The translations under genes and the position numbers were made by a program. The notes under the pieces were generated by a model that was not told the origin of the DNA, did no database searches, and saw nothing but the letters and a program-made list of their open reading frames with translations. A stretch of DNA of 24,153 nt, taken from NCBI GenBank assembly GCA_938041435.1, contig CALISR010000021.1, positions 1-24,153 on the forward strand. Direction: 5' to 3'. The stretch comes from an uncultured Candidatus Saccharibacteria bacterium (GTDB lineage Bacteria > Patescibacteriota > Saccharimonadia > Saccharimonadales > Saccharimonadaceae). Each line of letters begins with the position of its first letter. Within the stretch, counting starts at the first letter, position 1. This document shows positions 20,220 through 24,153 of this stretch, piece by piece.

Positions 20220-22742
20220 ATGCAGCCAGAAGATAACCAACCAACCACCCCAGCTACCGTGCCCGACCAGAGCCACTCGCGCAGTGTGGAGGTACGTACC
20301 GTCGAGGACGTGATGGAGGATAACTTCCTGCGCTACTCGATGTCGGTCATCGTCGACCGCGCGCTGCCTGATGTGCGTGATGGCATGAAGCCCGTCCACC
20401 GCCGCATCGTCTATGTGATGGACAAAATGGGCATTGGCCCAACATCCAAGACGATCAAGAGCGCTCAGATCGTTGGTGAGGTGATGGGTAAGTACCACCC
20501 GCACGGCGATAGCTCTATCTACGACGCCATGGTGCGTATGGCTCAAGACTGGGTCGAGCGCTACCCATTGGTGCAGGGGCAGGGGAACTTTGGCTCGATG
20601 GACGGCGACCCGCCTGCCGCAATGCGCTACACCGAGGCCAAGATGACGCGCGTGTCGGAGGCGCTCCTGGCAGATATCGATAAAGAAACCGTCCCATTCC
20701 GCGACACCTACGATGCTACCCGCCAAGAGCCGACTGTCTTGCCAGCCAAGCTACCCAACTTGCTGCTCAACGGCCAGGTTGGTATTGCCGTTGGTATGGC
20801 AACGAACATCCCCACCCACAACCTTGGTGAGGTGGTCGATGCCACGGTCGAGCTCATCAACAACCCCGATGCCACGCTGGATGACCTCATGCAGCACATT
20901 AAGGGGCCGGACTTTCCAACTGGTGCCGTGGTCTATGGTGGCGCGCCAATGCGTCAAGCCTACGCCACTGGCCGCGGTAGTGTGACGATGCGCGCCGTGG
21001 CGGCTATTGAGGAGACGAAGAAGCGTGGGCGCTACCGCATCGTCATCACAGAAATGCCCTATGGCGTTAATAAAGCAACACTGATTGAGAAGATCGCCGA
21101 CCTCGTCCACGAGAAGAAGCTCACTTCCATCAGCGACCTGCGTGATGAATCGGCTCGGGGTAATGTGCGCGTCGTTATTGATCTTAAAAAGGATGCCTAC
21201 CCCAAGAAGGTGCTCAACCAGCTCTACAAACTCACTGCACTGCAGACCAACTTCCACTACAACATGCTGGCGCTTGTACCCAGTAGCGAGAACGCGATGC
21301 GGCTCCAGCCACGGGTGCTTGGCCTGCACGATATCCTTGGTGAGTTCATTACCCATCGGCGCATTGTGGTGCGCCGCCGCACCGAGTATGAGCTCAAGAA
21401 GGCGAAGGCACGAGCTCATATTCTTGAAGGGCTCAAGATCGCGCTTGATAACATCGACGAAGTCGTCAAGCTAATCCGGGCAAGTAAGAATTACAACGAT
21501 GCTTTACAGGGGTTGATGGAGCGTTTTGCGCTCAGTGAGATCCAAGGTAAGGCAATCCTTGCCATGCAGCTGCGTAAGCTGACTGGCCTTGACCGTCAAG
21601 AGATCGAAGACGAGCTGCGCTATCTGCACGAGCTCATCAAGCAGCTAGAGGCTATCCTGGCCGACGAGAATGAGATCCTGCGCCTCATCAAAGAGGAGCT
21701 CCTCGAGATGAAGGAGAAGTACGGTGACGAGCGCCGCACCAAGATCGTCGACCATGAGCTAGGCAAATTCAGCGACGAAGAGCTCATCCCTGAGGAAGAG
21801 ACCGTTGTTATTCTCACAGCAGAGAATTACATTAAGCGCACCTTGGTGAGCGAATACCGCCGCCAAAACAGAGGTGGCAAGGGCAAGCGTGGCATGTCTA
21901 CCAAGGAAGAAGACGGCATTGACCAGCTCATTCCGGCCAATACCCACGACTGGCTGCTCTTCTTTACCAACAAGGGTCGAGTCTTCCGCCTCAAGGCGTA
22001 CGAAGTGCCTGCTGCCAGCCTCGCGGCCAAGGGCGTTGCGGCTGTCAACTTACTTCAGCTCCAACCTGAAGAGAAAATTACATCAATTATTAACCACGCC
22101 AAAGATGCAAGTGATGATGGCTACCTCTTTATGGCAACAACCAAGGGTACTGTGAAAAAGACAACACTGCGCGACTATGCCAACATCCGCACCAATGGCC
22201 TCATCACTATCAAACTCGACGATGGTGATGAGCTGCGCTGGATCAAGCAGACCAATGGTGACAATGATGTAATAATCTCAACATCAGCTGGTCAGGCCGT
22301 GCGCTTTAGCGAGACAGAGTGTCGGCCAATGGGCCGCGTTGCTCGTGGTGTGCGTGGTGTACGTCTCCGCCCTGATGATACGGTAGTGGGGATGGACATT
22401 GTCACCAGTAGCGATCAGCAATTGCTCGTCATCAGCCAAAATGGTTACGGCAAGATTACCAAAGCGGCCAACTTCCCCTGCCACAAGCGGGGCGGCGTCG
22501 GCATCAAAGCAGCGGTTGTCACTGCCAAGACTGGGCCGATTATCGCTGTGCAGACCCTCGAGCCCGATGCCACCGAGGCACTCCTCATCAGCCAAAATGG
22601 CCAAACCATCCGTGTGGCACTCCACGACATCCCAACGCTTGGCCGCACCACCCAAGGTGTGCGCGTGATGCGCCTCGCCAAGGGGGATACTGTCTCATCG
22701 ATCGGCATTGTGCGCGAAAAAGACGAGGATAAGGAGGCATAA
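20220..22742 (+). CDS. gyrA: DNA gyrase subunit A
   Basis: 840-aa breakage-reunion subunit. Catalytic tyrosine Y137 lies in AAMRYTEA. The quinolone-determining region reads KYHPHGDSSIYDAM, with the serine (S98) and aspartate (D102) positions of quinolone-sensitive enzymes retained. The C-terminal beta-pinwheel domain starts near VVILTAENYIKR and carries the GyrA box as QNRGGKG rather than QRRGGKG. Start ATG 20220 is preferred (GAGGA 7 nt upstream); ATG 20202, three bases after the gyrB stop, is in frame but lacks a site. Co-transcribed with gyrB. The coding sequence around 22050-22290 is more AT-rich. Confidence 0.96.
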   Translation: MQPEDNQPTTPATVPDQSHSRSVEVRTVEDVMEDNFLRYSMSVIVDRALPDVRDGMKPVHRRIVYVMDKMGIGPTSKTIKSAQIVGEVMGKYHPHGDSSIYDAMVRMAQDWVERYPLVQGQGNFGSMDGDPPAAMRYTEAKMTRVSEALLADIDKETVPFRDTYDATRQEPTVLPAKLPNLLLNGQVGIAVGMATNIPTHNLGEVVDATVELINNPDATLDDLMQHIKGPDFPTGAVVYGGAPMRQAYATGRGSVTMRAVAAIEETKKRGRYRIVITEMPYGVNKATLIEKIADLVHEKKLTSISDLRDESARGNVRVVIDLKKDAYPKKVLNQLYKLTALQTNFHYNMLALVPSSENAMRLQPRVLGLHDILGEFITHRRIVVRRRTEYELKKAKARAHILEGLKIALDNIDEVVKLIRASKNYNDALQGLMERFALSEIQGKAILAMQLRKLTGLDRQEIEDELRYLHELIKQLEAILADENEILRLIKEELLEMKEKYGDERRTKIVDHELGKFSDEELIPEEETVVILTAENYIKRTLVSEYRRQNRGGKGKRGMSTKEEDGIDQLIPANTHDWLLFFTNKGRVFRLKAYEVPAASLAAKGVAAVNLLQLQPEEKITSIINHAKDASDDGYLFMATTKGTVKKTTLRDYANIRTNGLITIKLDDGDELRWIKQTNGDNDVIISTSAGQAVRFSETECRPMGRVARGVRGVRLRPDDTVVGMDIVTSSDQQLLVISQNGYGKITKAANFPCHKRGGVGIKAAVVTAKTGPIIAVQTLEPDATEALLISQNGQTIRVALHDIPTLGRTTQGVRVMRLAKGDTVSSIGIVREKDEDKEA

Positions 22743-22744
22743 CT

Positions 22745-23179
22745 ATGCCGTGGTATCTCTCACCATACATTGTGGCTATCGCCGTCAGCTGGGCAATTGC
22801 TCACATCATTAAGTTTGCAATTGCCCACGCCAAAGGCAAGGTGCTTGACTTCACCCACCAGCTCTTCATCTCTGGCGGCATGCCGAGCTCGCATGCCGCC
22901 ACATCGTTGTCTGTCTGGACGGTGCTAGTGCTGCAGCAAGGGCTACAGTCACCGCTTGTTGGTGTGACGACACTACTCGTGTTGATTATTTGCTACGATG
23001 CTGTCAAGGTGCGGCGCTCGTCAGGCGAGCAGGGTATTGCTATCCAGCAAGTTATCAAGAAGACTGGGGTCGACGTCACATTACCGCGGGCTGCGCAGGG
23101 ACACACACCACTCGAGATCTTCGTTGGGTCGCTGCTTGGCGTGCTTGTGGGTGTAGTTGTATTTTTTGCGACAAAATAA
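22745..23179 (+). CDS. Divergent PAP2-family membrane phosphatase (YuiD/DUF212 type)
   Basis: 144-aa membrane protein with the family motifs SGGMPSSHAA (about 43-52), YDAVKVRRSSGEQ (about 84-96) and GHTPLE (about 119-124), corresponding to the acid-phosphatase/PAP2-like active-site segments, and about four hydrophobic helices. Likely acts on a lipid or isoprenoid phosphate; the substrate is not established. AAGGAGG immediately upstream of the ATG overlaps the gyrA 3' end, and only 2 bp separate the genes, so it is the third gene of the gyrase operon. Confidence 0.88.
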   Translation: MPWYLSPYIVAIAVSWAIAHIIKFAIAHAKGKVLDFTHQLFISGGMPSSHAATSLSVWTVLVLQQGLQSPLVGVTTLLVLIICYDAVKVRRSSGEQGIAIQQVIKKTGVDVTLPRAAQGHTPLEIFVGSLLGVLVGVVVFFATK

Positions 23180-23192
23180 TAGCAAAAAAGTG

Positions 23193-23221
23193 TTGACCAT
23201 CCGCAAAAAATACGCTATGAT
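23193..23221 (+). promoter_or_regulatory. rRNA operon promoter
   Basis: TTGACC (23193-23198), 17-bp spacer, TATGAT (23216-23221), with an A-rich stretch directly upstream. The leader to mature 16S is about 150 nt and includes TGTATCTTAACAATT (23273-23287), loosely like a boxA antitermination site. Confidence 0.82.
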
Positions 23222-23327
23222 GGTTTCAGTCTGGTTGAGGGAACAAAAACAAGAGCCAACAACGAGACATTTTGTATCTTAACAATTTAGTTGTGCAATA
23301 ATCATCGTCAGTCTATTTTTGAGTTAT

Positions 23328-23356
23328 AGACGCTTCCCAACAGGGAAGCATCTTTT
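23328..23356 (+). terminator. Terminator-like hairpin in the rRNA leader
   Basis: GCTTCCC (23332-23338) pairs with GGGAAGC (23343-23349), extended by AGA/TCT across one mismatch, and is followed by TTTT. Located 22 nt before mature 16S. It may be an attenuator overridden by antitermination or part of processing. Confidence 0.5.
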
Positions 23357-23377
23357 ATGAAAAGTACATCTTTTCTT

Positions 23378-24153
<776 letters not shown>

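Overview
The window belongs to Candidatus Saccharibacteria (TM7). The partial 16S rRNA gene at the right end contains exact matches to two sequences long used as TM7-specific probe or primer sites (GAGAGGATGATCAGCCAG at 23660-23677 and ACTGGGCGTAAAGAGTTGC at 23901-23919). Coding density is high, the genetic code is standard (TGA is used as stop), many genes overlap by a few bases, and the protein families fit a small-genome CPR bacterium. Species cannot be assigned from the sequence alone.

Left part (1-5378, plus strand). A promoter and a T-box riboswitch precede a six-gene run: thrS, a HAD-type nucleotidase, an alkyltransferase-like DNA-binding protein, miaA, a winged-helix protein with a nucleotidyltransferase-like part, and a degenerate metallo-beta-lactamase-fold protein. 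A clean intrinsic terminator closes the run, so threonyl-tRNA charging may control all six genes. Next (5574-7164) is an MFS exporter / ArsR repressor pair whose promoter carries two 16-bp palindromic operators.

Middle part (7189-14101). This holds rpmB (minus), a divergent pair (hypothetical protein and site-2 protease), an unidentified rod-shaped small RNA, RNase P RNA, the infC-rpmI-rplT operon (minus, with infC starting at ATC), a nucleoside 2-deoxyribosyltransferase-like gene, comM, and tmRNA (ssrA). The tmRNA has an aberrant T-loop. The three stable RNAs all use promoters of the extended -10 type.

Right part (14103-24153, plus strand). A hypothetical gene is followed by about 1.1 kb of mostly non-coding but hairpin-rich sequence, then a small membrane protein, two tandem paralogous multi-pass membrane proteins, gyrB-gyrA-PAP2-like phosphatase, and an rRNA promoter driving 16S rRNA that runs off the window.

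The most noteworthy signals are: (1) five genes whose -10 box lies 6-7 nt from the ATG, implying leaderless mRNAs, while operon-internal genes have Shine-Dalgarno sites; (2) a T-box on thrS in a CPR genome; (3) the unidentified small RNA beside rnpB; (4) the tmRNA T-loop GGCAGTA in place of the near-universal TTCRANY; and (5) a structured intergenic region at 15388-15711. All were found by reading and hand-folding. No database search or folding program was run.
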